Shown here in pieces: positions 26,991 through 36,045 of a DNA stretch of 64,000 nucleotides (its first letter is position 1; the number at the start of each line of letters is the position of its first letter). This DNA is from Endozoicomonas sp965199185 (GTDB taxonomy: Bacteria; Pseudomonadota; Gammaproteobacteria; Pseudomonadales; Endozoicomonadaceae), in the NCBI GenBank assembly GCA_965199185.1, contig CBDAQW010000018.1, positions 62,001-126,000 of the forward strand, given 5' to 3'. Under the pieces are notes generated by a model. It searched no databases. It had not been told where the DNA came from and saw only the letters and a program-made list of their open reading frames with translations. A program made the translations under genes and the position numbers.

Positions 26991-27740
26991 ATGAAGATAC
27001 TGGTAGCCGTCAAAAGAGTCATTGACTATAACGTCAAGGTTCGAGTAAAGGCTGATCAATCCGATGTCGATCTCACCAACGTCAAAATGGCCATCAATCC
27101 ATTTTGTGAGATTGCTGTAGAAGAAGCTGTCCGACTGAAAGAAAAGGGCATCGCCAGCGACATTGTCGTCGTTTCTATTGGTGACAAAAAATGTCAGGAA
27201 CAGATTCGTACAGCGCTGGCTCTGGGTGCTGACCGTGGTATCCATATTGAAACTGACCAGTTGCCCGGATCACTGTCTATCGCCAAGTTACTGAAAGCCG
27301 TTGTCGATGAAGAGCAACCTGATCTGATTATGCTGGGCAAACAGTCTATCGACAGTGACAATGGCCAGACCGGACAAATGCTGGCAGCACTGGCAGGTAT
27401 TGCGCAAGGCACTTATGCCTCTGAAGTATCTGTCGAAGACGGCAGTGTGAAAGTCACCCGCGAAATCGATGGAGGGCTACAAACATTGAATCTTAGCCTG
27501 CCTGCAGTTGTTACCACTGACCTGCGTCTTAATGAACCCAGATTCGCCTCTCTGCCGAACATTATGAAAGCCAAGCGTAAGCCGCTTGATGTTAAAACTC
27601 CCGAGCAACTTGGTGTAACACTGACGTCTACGGTCAGTATTATAAAAGTTGAGTCACCTGCAGAGCGCAAAGCGGGTATTATGGTAGCCAGCGTTGATGA
27701 GCTGGTTGAAAAACTCAAAAATGAAGCGAAGGTGATCTAA
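26991..27740 (+). CDS. etfB: electron transfer flavoprotein subunit beta
   Basis: The 249-residue adenine nucleotide alpha-hydrolase-type protein binds AMP in the ETF heterodimer. It starts MKILVAVKRVIDYNVKVRV and includes NPFCEIAVEEAVRLKEKG, LGKQSIDSDNGQTGQMLA near 120 and the family motif ATDLRLNEPR-like TTDLRLNEPRFASLPNIMKAKRK near 175. It shuttles electrons with EtfA from acyl-CoA dehydrogenases to the ETF-QO encoded on the opposite strand. Its stop codon overlaps the etfA start by one base (TAATG). Confidence 0.96.
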   Translation: MKILVAVKRVIDYNVKVRVKADQSDVDLTNVKMAINPFCEIAVEEAVRLKEKGIASDIVVVSIGDKKCQEQIRTALALGADRGIHIETDQLPGSLSIAKLLKAVVDEEQPDLIMLGKQSIDSDNGQTGQMLAALAGIAQGTYASEVSVEDGSVKVTREIDGGLQTLNLSLPAVVTTDLRLNEPRFASLPNIMKAKRKPLDVKTPEQLGVTLTSTVSIIKVESPAERKAGIMVASVDELVEKLKNEAKVI

Positions 27741-28669
27741 TGACTACATTAATTGTTGCAGATCACGATAACGCCACGCTTGGTGCAGCTACTCTGAACA
27801 CCGTGACGGCCGGTGCTTCTATTGATGGTGATCTCCATGTGCTCGTAGCCGGTTCAGGTTGTCAGGCTGTTGCTGAACAGGCTGCGCAAATAGCGGGTGT
27901 CAGTAAGGTGCTTGTTGCGGATAATTCGGCCTATGAACACTATCTGGCTGAGAATATCAGTTTGCTGGTAAAAGAGCTGGCTGATGGCTATACCCATATT
28001 CTGTCGTCCACTTCAACCAATGCTCGCAACATGATGCCGAGAGTGGCCGCTTTGCTGGATGTTGAACAAATTTCAGATATTATCCGTGTTGAATCTCAGG
28101 ATACCTTTGCTCGCCCGATTTATGCTGGTAATGCAATTGCTACGGTTCAGTCTTCTGACTCAGTTAAAGTTATTACTGTGCGCAGCACCGGGTTTGATCC
28201 TGCTCGTTCAGAAGGAGGGAGTGCTTCGATTGAAACGGTTACAGCGGTGAACGACAGCGGATTATCTTCGTTTGTTGGTGCTGAGCTGGCTCAGTCGGAC
28301 CGCCCTGAGCTTACGGCCGCTGAAGTGATTATCTCTGGTGGTCGTGGCATGGGTAATGGCGAGAACTTTGAGTTGCTTTACTCTGTTGCAGACAAGCTGG
28401 GTGCGGCCGTGGGTGCCTCTCGTGCAGCCGTCGATGCGGGTTATGTGCCTAACGATTACCAGGTAGGGCAGACGGGTAAAATTGTTGCACCTAACCTGTA
28501 TATTGCTGTCGGTATTTCTGGTGCGATTCAGCATCTTGCTGGTATGAAAGACAGTAAAATAATTGTCGCTATCAACAAGGATGAAGAGGCGCCTATTTTC
28601 CAGGTGGCGGATTACGGTTTGGTCGCAGACCTGTTTGAAGCGGTGCCTGAATTGGAAAGTAAACTCTGA
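27740..28669 (+). CDS. etfA: electron transfer flavoprotein subunit alpha
   Basis: The 309-residue FAD-binding ETF subunit has an N-terminal domain similar to EtfB and the C-terminal FAD domain. This domain holds ISGGRGMG near 200, GAAVGASRAAVDAGYVPNDYQVGQTGK, LYIAVGISGAIQHLAGMKDSK near 255 and INKDEEAPIFQVADYGLV near 280. All are standard contacts for FAD. It is cotranscribed with etfB. A hairpin at about 28667-28702 (core GTCTGAT / ATCAGAC) follows the gene but has no T tract. Confidence 0.97.
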   Translation: MTTLIVADHDNATLGAATLNTVTAGASIDGDLHVLVAGSGCQAVAEQAAQIAGVSKVLVADNSAYEHYLAENISLLVKELADGYTHILSSTSTNARNMMPRVAALLDVEQISDIIRVESQDTFARPIYAGNAIATVQSSDSVKVITVRSTGFDPARSEGGSASIETVTAVNDSGLSSFVGAELAQSDRPELTAAEVIISGGRGMGNGENFELLYSVADKLGAAVGASRAAVDAGYVPNDYQVGQTGKIVAPNLYIAVGISGAIQHLAGMKDSKIIVAINKDEEAPIFQVADYGLVADLFEAVPELESKL

Positions 28670-28808
28670 TAACGAGGTCTGATTTAATCAGACTTCGCTA
28701 TCGGATAAAACTAGAGATAGCTAAATATAAAGTTATTGTTGTTTAATTGCGCTTTTTATATTTATTTGTGCATAATGATCTCTAATAATTCCAATAATCA
28801 GGTGTGCG

Positions 28809-29450
28809 ATGATAAAAGTGTTGGTTGCTGATGATCATGATCTGGTTCGGGCTGGCATATCAAGAATGCTGTCTGACATTGAAGGTATTGAAATATCCGG
28901 TCAGGCTACCTCTGGTGAAGAAGCAATAGCGCTTTATCGTTCTGCACAACCTGATGTCGTTCTGATGGATCTCAGAATGCCTGGCATTGGTGGCCTTGAA
29001 GCAACTCGTAAGATCTGCACTCTTAATGCTGATGCCAGAGTCATAGTGGTTACCTCCTGTGTAGAGGAGCCTTTTCCTAGTAAATTGATGGAAGCCGGTG
29101 CTTACGGTTATGTCACTAAATGTGCAAACATTGCAGAGATGGAGCAAGCTATTCGCTCTGTTGTTTCTGGTAAAAAGTTTATTTCCTCTGAAATAGCTCA
29201 AACCCTGGCACTTAAAGCAATCAGTCCTGATTATAACTCGCCTTTCAGTCTTCTTTCTCACCGGGAAATGCAGATTGCTCTGATGATTGTTAATTGTGAA
29301 AGGGTTCAGAATATTTCCGATAAACTCTGTCTCAGTCCTAAAACGGTCAACAGCTATCGTTACCGTTTGTTTGAGAAACTGGATATATCCAGTGATGTTG
29401 AACTGACTCATATGGCCATTCGCTACAATCTTATTGATTCTGTCGCTTAA
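28809..29450 (+). CDS. gacA: GacA/UvrY-type response regulator
   Basis: The 213-residue NarL/FixJ-family regulator has a receiver domain (about 1-120) with phospho-acceptor Asp54 in VVLMDLRMPG and a conserved Lys in GYVTKCA. Its C-terminal LuxR-type helix-turn-helix reads LSHREMQIALMIVNCERVQNISDKLCLSPKTVNSYRYRLFEKL. In gammaproteobacteria GacA is phosphorylated by GacS/BarA and drives small RNAs that titrate CsrA/RsmA. The placement directly upstream of uvrC, as in Pseudomonas and E. coli, supports this identity. No cognate kinase lies nearby, as expected for this pair. Confidence 0.94.
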   Translation: MIKVLVADDHDLVRAGISRMLSDIEGIEISGQATSGEEAIALYRSAQPDVVLMDLRMPGIGGLEATRKICTLNADARVIVVTSCVEEPFPSKLMEAGAYGYVTKCANIAEMEQAIRSVVSGKKFISSEIAQTLALKAISPDYNSPFSLLSHREMQIALMIVNCERVQNISDKLCLSPKTVNSYRYRLFEKLDISSDVELTHMAIRYNLIDSVA

Positions 29451-29508
29451 TCTGCATTACAGGCTTGGTTATACTGGAGCGCAGCTCTGTACTTTTTGCT
29501 GGTAACCT

Positions 29509-31347
29509 ATGACAGATCAAGACTCCCCATCTTCTTTTGATGCTAAATTCTTTTTGGCCAGTGCGCCGCCTCGTCCCGGCGTTTACGATATGCGTGACGC
29601 AGAGGGTAAGACACTCTACATTGGTAAAGCCAAAAACCTCAAAAGTCGTTTAAGCAGTTATTTTCGAGCCAGTGGACTGACCACCAAAACTATGGCGTTG
29701 GTGAGTAAGATTGCTGATATAGAGGTGATCGTCACCAATTCCGAGACAGAAGCTCTGCTGTTGGAACAAAATCTGATTAAGGATCGTAAACCACAATACA
29801 ATATTCTGTTGAAAGACGGCAAAGGTTACCCGTTTATATTTATGTCCACAGAGGATAAATTTCCAAGAATGGCTTCTCATCGTGGCAGAAAGCGTCAGAA
29901 AGGTGAGTATTTTGGCCCTTTTCCCAGTGCTAATGCGGTTAAAGATAGTCTGTATTTGATGCAGAAAATTTTTAAAGTTCGTCAGTGTGAAGACAGCTAT
30001 TTCAAAAATCGTACCCGGCCTTGCCTGCAATACCAGATTGGCCGATGCAAAGCGCCTTGTGTTGATAAGGTCAGTGCCGAAGAATATCAGCACGATGTAA
30101 ACGACACTCGACAATTTTTGCAGGGAAAAAGTCAGCAACTCATTCGAAATTTGATAAAACGCATGGAAGCAGAATCCACTGCACTTCATTTTGAAGAGGC
30201 TGCTAACCTTCGAGATCAGATTTCTCATTTGCGAGCGGTGCAGGAGCAGCAGTCAGTCACCCGGGCCGCCGGTGATGTGGACGTGATTGGTTATGCCGAA
30301 ATATCCGGTGCTGTTGGTTTCGATGTGCTTTTCGTGAGAGGAGGGCGGGTATTAGGTCATAAACACTTTCAGCCCAACTTTAAGCTGGATGCGGAAAAAG
30401 AACATTATCTGGCGGATTTTGCGGCGCAATTCTATATCCGACTGGCAGAAAGCCGGAGTTTTCCGTCTGAAATTATTCTTCCCTTTGATTATGATGGTGG
30501 CAAGATCCTGGCTGAAGCTGTCAGTCAGATCGCAAAACGGAAAGTGCTCATAAAGCATAAGGTGCGTGGAGACCGGCTCAACTGGCAACAGTTGGCCAGT
30601 AAGAATGCTGAGCAGAGTCTGCAAACATTGCTGGCCAGTAAATCTACCCTGACCAGAAGGGCTTATGAATTGGGCACTTTGCTTGCATTTCGTCGACCGG
30701 TTAAACGTATGGAATGTTTTGATATTAGCCATACTATGGGCGAATCCACTGTGGCATCCTGCGTAGTGTTTAATGAAGGTGAGCCAGTCACCAGTGAGTA
30801 TCGACGTTTTAATATTTCCGGAATCGAACCCGGTGATGATTATGCCGCTATGCGCGATGCATTGACCCGCCGTTACCGTAAGCTCCCCGAAGATGGCAGT
30901 GCTACACCAGACCTGATTATTATTGACGGGGGCAAAGGGCAATTAACTATCGCCAATGAAGTCATGGCAGAACTTCGCCTGACCGCTATTCCGTTACTGG
31001 GTATCGCCAAGGGGGTTACCCGTAAAGCAGGACTTGAAACGCTTTTTTATCAGGGTAAAGAAATTAACCCTGAGGGACACGAAACGGCCTTATTGCTTAT
31101 CCAGCATATTCGTGATGAAGCTCACCGGTTTGCTATTACTGGTCATCGACAGCGCCGGCAGGCAACACGCAATCGATCGGTTCTTGAAGATATTCCCGGT
31201 GTTGGCAGCAAAAGAAGGTCTGCATTGCTAAAATTTTTTGGTGGTCGTCACGGTGTTGTGGAAGCCAGTGTTGACGAACTCAGCAAAGTTGAGGGTATCA
31301 GTCAAAAGCTTGCACGACAGATCCATGACTTTTTACATAATGAATGA
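29509..31347 (+). CDS. uvrC: excinuclease ABC subunit C
   Basis: The 612-residue nucleotide excision repair nuclease makes both incisions around a lesion marked by UvrAB. The N-terminal GIY-YIG domain reads PRPGVYDMRDAEGKTLYIGKA (residues about 22-42). A Cys-rich segment follows near 165-185, and a UVR domain (EEAANLRDQISHL) near 230. The RNase H-like endonuclease domain has FDISHTMGE near 405 and IIDGGKGQL near 470. The C-terminal helix-hairpin-helix pair includes LEDIPGVGSKRRSALLKFFGG near 560. It starts 58 bp after gacA. Confidence 0.97.
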   Translation: MTDQDSPSSFDAKFFLASAPPRPGVYDMRDAEGKTLYIGKAKNLKSRLSSYFRASGLTTKTMALVSKIADIEVIVTNSETEALLLEQNLIKDRKPQYNILLKDGKGYPFIFMSTEDKFPRMASHRGRKRQKGEYFGPFPSANAVKDSLYLMQKIFKVRQCEDSYFKNRTRPCLQYQIGRCKAPCVDKVSAEEYQHDVNDTRQFLQGKSQQLIRNLIKRMEAESTALHFEEAANLRDQISHLRAVQEQQSVTRAAGDVDVIGYAEISGAVGFDVLFVRGGRVLGHKHFQPNFKLDAEKEHYLADFAAQFYIRLAESRSFPSEIILPFDYDGGKILAEAVSQIAKRKVLIKHKVRGDRLNWQQLASKNAEQSLQTLLASKSTLTRRAYELGTLLAFRRPVKRMECFDISHTMGESTVASCVVFNEGEPVTSEYRRFNISGIEPGDDYAAMRDALTRRYRKLPEDGSATPDLIIIDGGKGQLTIANEVMAELRLTAIPLLGIAKGVTRKAGLETLFYQGKEINPEGHETALLLIQHIRDEAHRFAITGHRQRRQATRNRSVLEDIPGVGSKRRSALLKFFGGRHGVVEASVDELSKVEGISQKLARQIHDFLHNE

Positions 31348-31393
31348 TTGTGCAAGATGGTACGACTGTGTACCGTATGTGACAAACTGAATA

Positions 31394-31560
31394 CCAGCAG
31401 CCTGCCGGGCTTAGCGCTAACCTATTGTGAAACAGCCGGATTTGGCCATTTTTTATGATCCTTTTCGTTGAATAGCTCACTATTCGCCTTAAATGATCAT
31501 AAAAACTGACTCAAACTGGACTTTTTTCGCTGCGGCCGTCTGAGTCTGACAGACTGCTAG
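31394..31560. repeat. MITE-like repeat, copy 1
   Basis: This is a 167-bp non-coding element with ends CCAGCAGCCTG (left) and CAGACTGCTAG (right), which are inverted repeats matching at 9 of 11 positions. It shares long blocks with a second copy at 34764-34921, including AGCCGGATTTGGCCATT and ATGATCATAAAAACTGACT (31493-31511). It lies between uvrC and pgsA in place of a normal short spacer. No protein is encoded. Confidence 0.75.
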
Positions 31561-31580
31561 ACTTTATTTCTGGCTGGTGT

Positions 31581-32144
31581 ATGAACGTCCCGAATTTTTT
31601 GACACTGATTCGTATTATTCTGGTTCCTTTTCTAGTGATCTTTTACTACTTGCCGTTTAGTTGGAGCTTTCAGGTGTGTGCTGGCATCTTTGCCGTTGCC
31701 GCTGCCACTGACTGGTTTGATGGCTATCTGGCTCGTCGATTGAATCAAACGACACCCTTTGGTGCTTTCTTTGATCCGGTAGCCGATAAGATCATGGTCG
31801 CCGTTGCGCTTTGCCTGTTAGTAGATGAATTCAGAGCATCCTGGATGACGATACCAGCAGCGGTGATTATCTGTCGCGAAATTGTGATCTCTGCATTAAG
31901 AGAGTGGATGGCCGAATTGGGTAAACGAACCAGTGTTGCCGTCAGTATGGTCGGTAAAGCCAAAACGATGGCTCAGATGATGGCGATCACGTTACTGCTG
32001 TTTTCACCCTCTCCGATTAATTCCTGGATTGGTTACACCGGTCTTGCCTTGTTATATATCTCTGCTGTGCTGACACTCTGGTCTATGTTCATCTATCTCA
32101 AAGCCGCCTGGCCTGACCTGACACCCTTTAAACCGCATGAGTAA
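31581..32144 (+). CDS. pgsA: CDP-diacylglycerol-glycerol-3-phosphate 3-phosphatidyltransferase
   Basis: The 187-residue inner-membrane enzyme makes phosphatidylglycerol phosphate, the committed step to phosphatidylglycerol and cardiolipin. It has about four to five transmembrane helices and the CDP-alcohol phosphotransferase signature D-G-x2-A-R-x8-G-x3-D-x3-D, seen as DWFDGYLARRLNQTTPFGAFFDPVADK near residues 43-69. The order gacA-uvrC-pgsA-tRNA is conserved among Pseudomonas relatives, though a MITE-like repeat separates uvrC from pgsA here. Confidence 0.96.
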   Translation: MNVPNFLTLIRIILVPFLVIFYYLPFSWSFQVCAGIFAVAAATDWFDGYLARRLNQTTPFGAFFDPVADKIMVAVALCLLVDEFRASWMTIPAAVIICREIVISALREWMAELGKRTSVAVSMVGKAKTMAQMMAITLLLFSPSPINSWIGYTGLALLYISAVLTLWSMFIYLKAAWPDLTPFKPHE

Positions 32145-32178
32145 GAATCGTTAATATCATAAGAATTGTTGCAGCCTA

Positions 32179-32206
32179 TTGACATAAGGATGGAAATTCC
32201 TAAAAT
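32179..32206 (+). promoter_or_regulatory. promoter of the tRNA Gly-Cys-Leu operon
   Basis: A perfect TTGACA (32179-32184) is 16 bp from TAAAAT (32201-32206). The first tRNA begins about 60 bp downstream. Confidence 0.8.
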
Positions 32207-32267
32207 ACGTCTCGTGTTCAGGCAACGGCAGACACATAAACCCTGTCGTTTAGCCAATGGCATAATT

Positions 32268-32343
<76 letters not shown>

Positions 32344-32372
32344 AAAAATGCAACAGATGTGCAATAGCGCAT

Positions 32373-32446
32373 GGCGGGTTGGTAGAGCGGTTATACAGTG
32401 GACTGCAACTCCATCTAGGCCGGTTCGACTCCGGTGCCCGCCTCCA
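32373..32446 (+). tRNA. tRNA-Cys (GCA)
   Basis: A 74-nt cloverleaf with acceptor GGCGGGT / GCCCGCC, anticodon GCA within GACTGCAACTC, T-loop GGTTCGACTCC and encoded CCA. Confidence 0.95.
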
Positions 32447-32562
32447 TATTTAATTTTGACTTCTACCAGTAGTAGTGTCGAGATAAAAATAATGAAAATT
32501 TTGATGGATTTAATAGGCTTTATATTGAATCCATATTTAAATATAATGGCATAACATGTCAT

Positions 32563-32649
32563 GCCGGCGTGGTGAAATTGGTAGACACAAGGGACTTAAA
32601 ATCCCTCGATCGAAAGATCGTACCGGTTCGATTCCGGTCGCCGGTACCA
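32563..32649 (+). tRNA. tRNA-Leu (TAA)
   Basis: An 87-nt class II tRNA with a long variable arm. The acceptor is GCCGGCG / CGCCGGT, the anticodon TAA (GACTTAAAATC), and CCA is encoded. It is the last tRNA of the operon and borders the mobile region that follows. Confidence 0.95.
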
Positions 32650-32655
32650 CTTTAA

Positions 32656-32682
32656 AAAAACCACCTGTATAGGTGGTTTTTT
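32656..32682 (+). terminator. rho-independent terminator of the tRNA operon
   Basis: CCACCT (32661-32666) pairs with AGGTGG (32671-32676), extended by A and T runs on both sides and ending in six T residues, 7 bp after tRNA-Leu. Confidence 0.9.
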
Positions 32683-32796
32683 GTTATTTCGATTGCTGTA
32701 TTTCAATGGGTTTTTGTAAAAATAGCCCAAGTGACTTGAGCTAAAGTAATCTCAGATCCTGAAAAACAATTCAACCGTTTAAAAACATGAACACAG

Positions 32797-34731
32797 TCAG
32801 TTGGAATGCGTGATTTCAAATCCTGAAATATAAGGCCTTCCGCTACAAATCTCGTCAAAACCAAAAAAGCAGAGCAAATCTTTCTCAAACTTCATCATTT
32901 CAGATTGCTGAAGAGGGAGAATAGCGTGGCCACCTGGATAGAGGTGCACCTCATACATATCGGTTCTGCCTTCTATTTGATTGATCATAATTTCTTGTTG
33001 CAGCTGAGGTGTCACCAGGTCAAATTCACCGATGGCAAATCCCATCTTTACATTTTGGTCCATCGAATTTTCGAGAATACGGACTAGCTTGGCAGCGCTG
33101 CAATCAATATCTGAATCGATTGATTCGCAAGGGAGGGGGGCTTCCTCCAGAGAATAATCACCGCTATAACTATAATCTTCTTCATAGGCATTATTAGTCG
33201 CATTATTGTACGTAGAATTGCCTGAATGAGCGCCTGACCAATAGTTTGATAAAATTTTATCAAGTATTGAAGAAATATCGCAGTTGTCTTCTTGTCTTGG
33301 TACAATATACCGATTGAAAAGATGAGTGCTTACAGAGTTTTTTGTGGAGTCGTTAGTATCTTCAGATGGTTTGTTTAACCGCAAATCCCAGGCTAAACCC
33401 CTAGTGTTCATTCTTATCAAAAATGAACTACTCATGTTATCAGATAGATTTGCAATTGAGTAACTACTGCCTTGAGGGATGACTCTAAGAGCTTTAAGGT
33501 CATCAACAAAGTCTGAATACAGTTGAGTGATGATGAAAAAGTCATTATTAATTGGATTGGTGTTGTTCAGTTCCCTGAAAAAGCGCATGTCATAGACATC
33601 AGTAACTACTTCTCTTTCACTAGTGCCGGTACCAATTTTATAAGTGCTACCTCGGCTGTTTAATTTGTATTCAGTTAGATCGTAAAAGTAATCTTGATTG
33701 TTTTTATCAAGCCGTGTGTACTGTTCCATTTTTCTATTAAATTTGTCTTTATTACAAAGATAGTTGTTGAAAAAACAATTTGGATAGTCTTGCCTGATGA
33801 ATCTCTGTACGCCTTTGCAACGTTTAGTGTTTTGTTTATCATGATAGCTTAAGCCTTTGCATAATGAGGGTAGTATTTCAGCGTTAACGGCCGGAGCGTC
33901 ATTGCCTCTTTCAAAGGCATTGAATATGGCTCCAGAAGTAAACCAGAATCCATCAATTCGATAGTTTTGGTCTTGAGTAAAATGACTGGCAACGTAAGCA
34001 TTTCTTATGCCGCCATAACTTTCTCCGTAAACATAATGTCTGCGATTATTGTCCTTGGTATTAAAATGGTCCATGAATCTCTTTATGAAATCACTGGCAT
34101 CTTTTCCGTCGTGCCTGGCTCCAAAGCCGTCATAACCGTAAACATCATAGAACTCTTCTTTAGTTTTTGTATAAGCCTGATGAGAACTTGTTTCACTTTC
34201 AGAATTGATAATCGAGTGACGTCTCAGCTCGCATAATTTTTCGTCGGTTGGTAAATTCCCGTCTGATTGAAAAACCCGGTTAACTCCTGTTCCTGGCATA
34301 TCAATAAAAACCATATCTACATGATTGAATGCGTGTATTTTATTACTCTGTCCTTTCCAGGTAATGGGAGGAGCCAGAGGGCTAAAGTTGTGTTGCAGGA
34401 AAATAGTGGATGCACCTGGGCCACCATTATAGAAAAAAACGGTGGGTCGGGAGGACGGAGTCAGGGGATTTTTAACGAAGTAATAATAGGCGGATATCTG
34501 GGTTTTAGCACCAGATGAAGACAGATAACTGACCTGGACGCTTTGCAGTTTAGCATTGTCAATATTCGTTTGAGTCGATATATCGGCAGTATCTGAGACT
34601 ATGAATTCTGCTCTGTTGAGTGGTTTCCATATAAATTCCGGGGTTCCTGGTCGCGATAGGCACTGGGGACTCTGTATCAAAAACAACAATGCAGCAAAAA
34701 ATGAAAAAAATAATTGATGTAGAGTGTTCAC
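32797..34731 (-). CDS. secreted S10 family serine carboxypeptidase-like protein
   Basis: The 644-residue protein has an N-terminal signal peptide (about 1-26) and the alpha/beta-hydrolase fold of S10 carboxypeptidases. The oxyanion region is FFYNGGPGAS near residue 100. The nucleophile elbow is YGESYGG (Ser near 236), the catalytic Asp lies in IGEFDLVTP (near 569) and the His in PGGHAIL (near 601), so the triad looks complete. S10 enzymes remove C-terminal residues at acidic pH and are much commoner in eukaryotes than in bacteria. Lower GC than the neighbouring core genes and a location between tRNA-Leu and transposon debris suggest acquisition by transfer. The substrate is unknown. Confidence 0.88.
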   Translation of the reverse strand: MNTLHQLFFSFFAALLFLIQSPQCLSRPGTPEFIWKPLNRAEFIVSDTADISTQTNIDNAKLQSVQVSYLSSSGAKTQISAYYYFVKNPLTPSSRPTVFFYNGGPGASTIFLQHNFSPLAPPITWKGQSNKIHAFNHVDMVFIDMPGTGVNRVFQSDGNLPTDEKLCELRRHSIINSESETSSHQAYTKTKEEFYDVYGYDGFGARHDGKDASDFIKRFMDHFNTKDNNRRHYVYGESYGGIRNAYVASHFTQDQNYRIDGFWFTSGAIFNAFERGNDAPAVNAEILPSLCKGLSYHDKQNTKRCKGVQRFIRQDYPNCFFNNYLCNKDKFNRKMEQYTRLDKNNQDYFYDLTEYKLNSRGSTYKIGTGTSEREVVTDVYDMRFFRELNNTNPINNDFFIITQLYSDFVDDLKALRVIPQGSSYSIANLSDNMSSSFLIRMNTRGLAWDLRLNKPSEDTNDSTKNSVSTHLFNRYIVPRQEDNCDISSILDKILSNYWSGAHSGNSTYNNATNNAYEEDYSYSGDYSLEEAPLPCESIDSDIDCSAAKLVRILENSMDQNVKMGFAIGEFDLVTPQLQQEIMINQIEGRTDMYEVHLYPGGHAILPLQQSEMMKFEKDLLCFFGFDEICSGRPYISGFEITHSN

Positions 34732-34763
34732 TAAACTCTCTCCGCTTATTTGGCTTGCTTACT

Positions 34764-34921
34764 CTAGCAGTCTGCCGGGTTTCGTGGTGACCTACTGCGG
34801 AAAAGCCGGATTTGGCCATTCTTTATGATAAATAGAGTGCTATTAACCTCAGATGATCATAAAAACTGACTTAAGCCAGATCTTTTCTCGCTACAATCCT
34901 TAACGTCCAACAGTCTGCCAG
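34764..34921. repeat. MITE-like repeat, copy 2
   Basis: This is a diverged ~158-bp copy of the element at 31394-31560, in the same orientation. It begins CTAGCAGTCTGCCGGG and keeps AGCCGGATTTGGCCATT and ATGATCATAAAAACTGACT (34853-34871). The right end, CAGTCTGCCAG, is the degenerate inverted repeat. It lies between the S10 gene and the traE remnant. Confidence 0.75.
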
Positions 34922-35022
34922 ATGGCTTGTCATGGTGTGTCGCCACTGCTGTAAAGGGCGCACAGAGTTACATAGTAGAAGACATATTTGATTGTTATTA
35001 ATATCGATTCTTCACTTAAGTT

Positions 35023-35094
35023 TCAGTTGTTAAAACGCCAGAAACAGATGGCAGTAGGGCTGAGCATAATTAGCACGAATGGCGCTGTTAGCAC
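35023..35094 (-). pseudogene. possible traK start fragment
   Basis: A GTG at 35094 overlaps the traE stop codon and opens 23 codons (VLTAPFVLIMLSPTAICFW...) that look like a signal peptide before a stop. In F-type systems traK, an exported protein, follows traE. This may be its remaining 5' end; homology cannot be shown from so short a piece. Confidence 0.3.
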
Positions 35095-35720
35095 CTTTGT
35101 GGCAGGTATCCATTTATCAAAGGAATCAGTGAAAGTGGTTGTTCGTATTGGATTCCACTCAGGTGGTTACTCGAGGTCAGAGTCAATCCGGATAGCTGTA
35201 GAGCAGGGCGGTAATGGATCAGGTTGAATTGAAAACTGAAGGTTTTCTGGCCGGTTAACCGTTGATTGCCGGAAGACATCACAGCATGTCCTGTCACTAT
35301 CACTTCATGAGTCGCGTCGTCTACTTCAATGCTCATGGGGTCAAAGTTCATACTGACTTTATCCTCCCTCAATTGCCGGAATTGCTGGTTCAGGGTTTCC
35401 TGTACCTGCTTATAAAGGTTCGGCGAGAGCAGGCTTTGCAATCTCGATTCCACAAAGGACAGGTTTTGAGGGTTCCGATTCCCCAGCAGTTCTGCCAGGG
35501 AGAGTCCCCACCATTCGAAATAATCATTAGAAGCTGCATCCGACTGGATGCTGATATCGGAATCCACGAACGGCAACAGAAGTTCCACCGCAGGTTTCCG
35601 GTTAAGACAATGAATCAGTAACAACAAATTGCTCAGTGTCAGAACCAGCATAAACAGCCGGTTGAGGCAGAGAGTCTGTCGCCACTGCCTCAGTCGTTTC
35701 AGGTAGTCAGAAATGTGCAT
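35088..35720 (-). CDS. traE: TraE-like F-type conjugative transfer protein
   Basis: The 210-residue protein has one N-terminal transmembrane helix (about 20-40, LCLNRLFMLVLTLSNLLLLIH). A periplasmic domain follows with a typical TraE pattern: SNDYFEWWGLSLAELLGNRNPQN, then FVESRLQSLLSP and a C-terminal GQKTFSFQF strand. TraE is a VirB8-like scaffold of the F-type secretion channel. Its start overlaps traL by 22 bp, the usual traL-traE coupling. Only scraps of other transfer genes surround it, so it cannot build a channel alone and is probably a relic. Confidence 0.78.
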   Translation of the reverse strand: MHISDYLKRLRQWRQTLCLNRLFMLVLTLSNLLLLIHCLNRKPAVELLLPFVDSDISIQSDAASNDYFEWWGLSLAELLGNRNPQNLSFVESRLQSLLSPNLYKQVQETLNQQFRQLREDKVSMNFDPMSIEVDDATHEVIVTGHAVMSSGNQRLTGQKTFSFQFNLIHYRPALQLSGLTLTSSNHLSGIQYEQPLSLIPLINGYLPQRC

Positions 35721-35983
35721 TTTCGGCAGGGATGAAAAACCCGGACATAGGGGTTCGGTAATGTTTTACTGCGAGAGAAATAAAAGCCCAGCCAGTACAG
35801 CCGGTGGCTTAGATGACCATCAGGATGACGATCACGAAAACGTCGATAGACCCGGATCATCAGCCAGCCCATGAGCATACCGAGCAACAACTGATCAAAC
35901 CAGATGCCCCAGATCAGGTCAACGGCGACCGTATAGATTTCATCCAGTGACCAGAACAGGAACTGGATGGGGGGGATATCCAT
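35699..35983 (-). CDS. traL: TraL-like F-type conjugative transfer protein
   Basis: The 94-residue membrane protein has two hydrophobic segments (about 16-32 and 32-45, WGIWFDQLLLGMLMGWLMI) and the family pattern of a hydrophobic core followed by R-RFRDRHPDGHLSHRLYWLG. TraL is a small VirB3-like inner-membrane component. The pairing with traE supports the call. In F-like elements it follows the pilin gene traA, which is absent here. Confidence 0.75.
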   Translation of the reverse strand: MDIPPIQFLFWSLDEIYTVAVDLIWGIWFDQLLLGMLMGWLMIRVYRRFRDRHPDGHLSHRLYWLGFYFSRSKTLPNPYVRVFHPCRKCTFLTT

Positions 35984-36014
35984 AATGTAACCGTTCTGGT
36001 AATAGTCTATAGCA

Positions 36015-36033
36015 TGTAAGAAATATTCTTACA
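36015..36033. promoter_or_regulatory. operator palindrome of the parDE module
   Basis: A perfect inverted repeat, TGTAAGAA-ATA-TTCTTACA, ends 13 bp before the antitoxin start codon. Autorepression by the antitoxin is the usual pattern for this family; binding here is inferred. Confidence 0.7.
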
Positions 36034-36045
36034 AGAGATTCTATT

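Noticed and set aside
32653..32796. Possible island attachment repeat after tRNA-Leu
   Set aside because: I found no duplication of the tRNA-Leu 3' end downstream; only its terminator is there.
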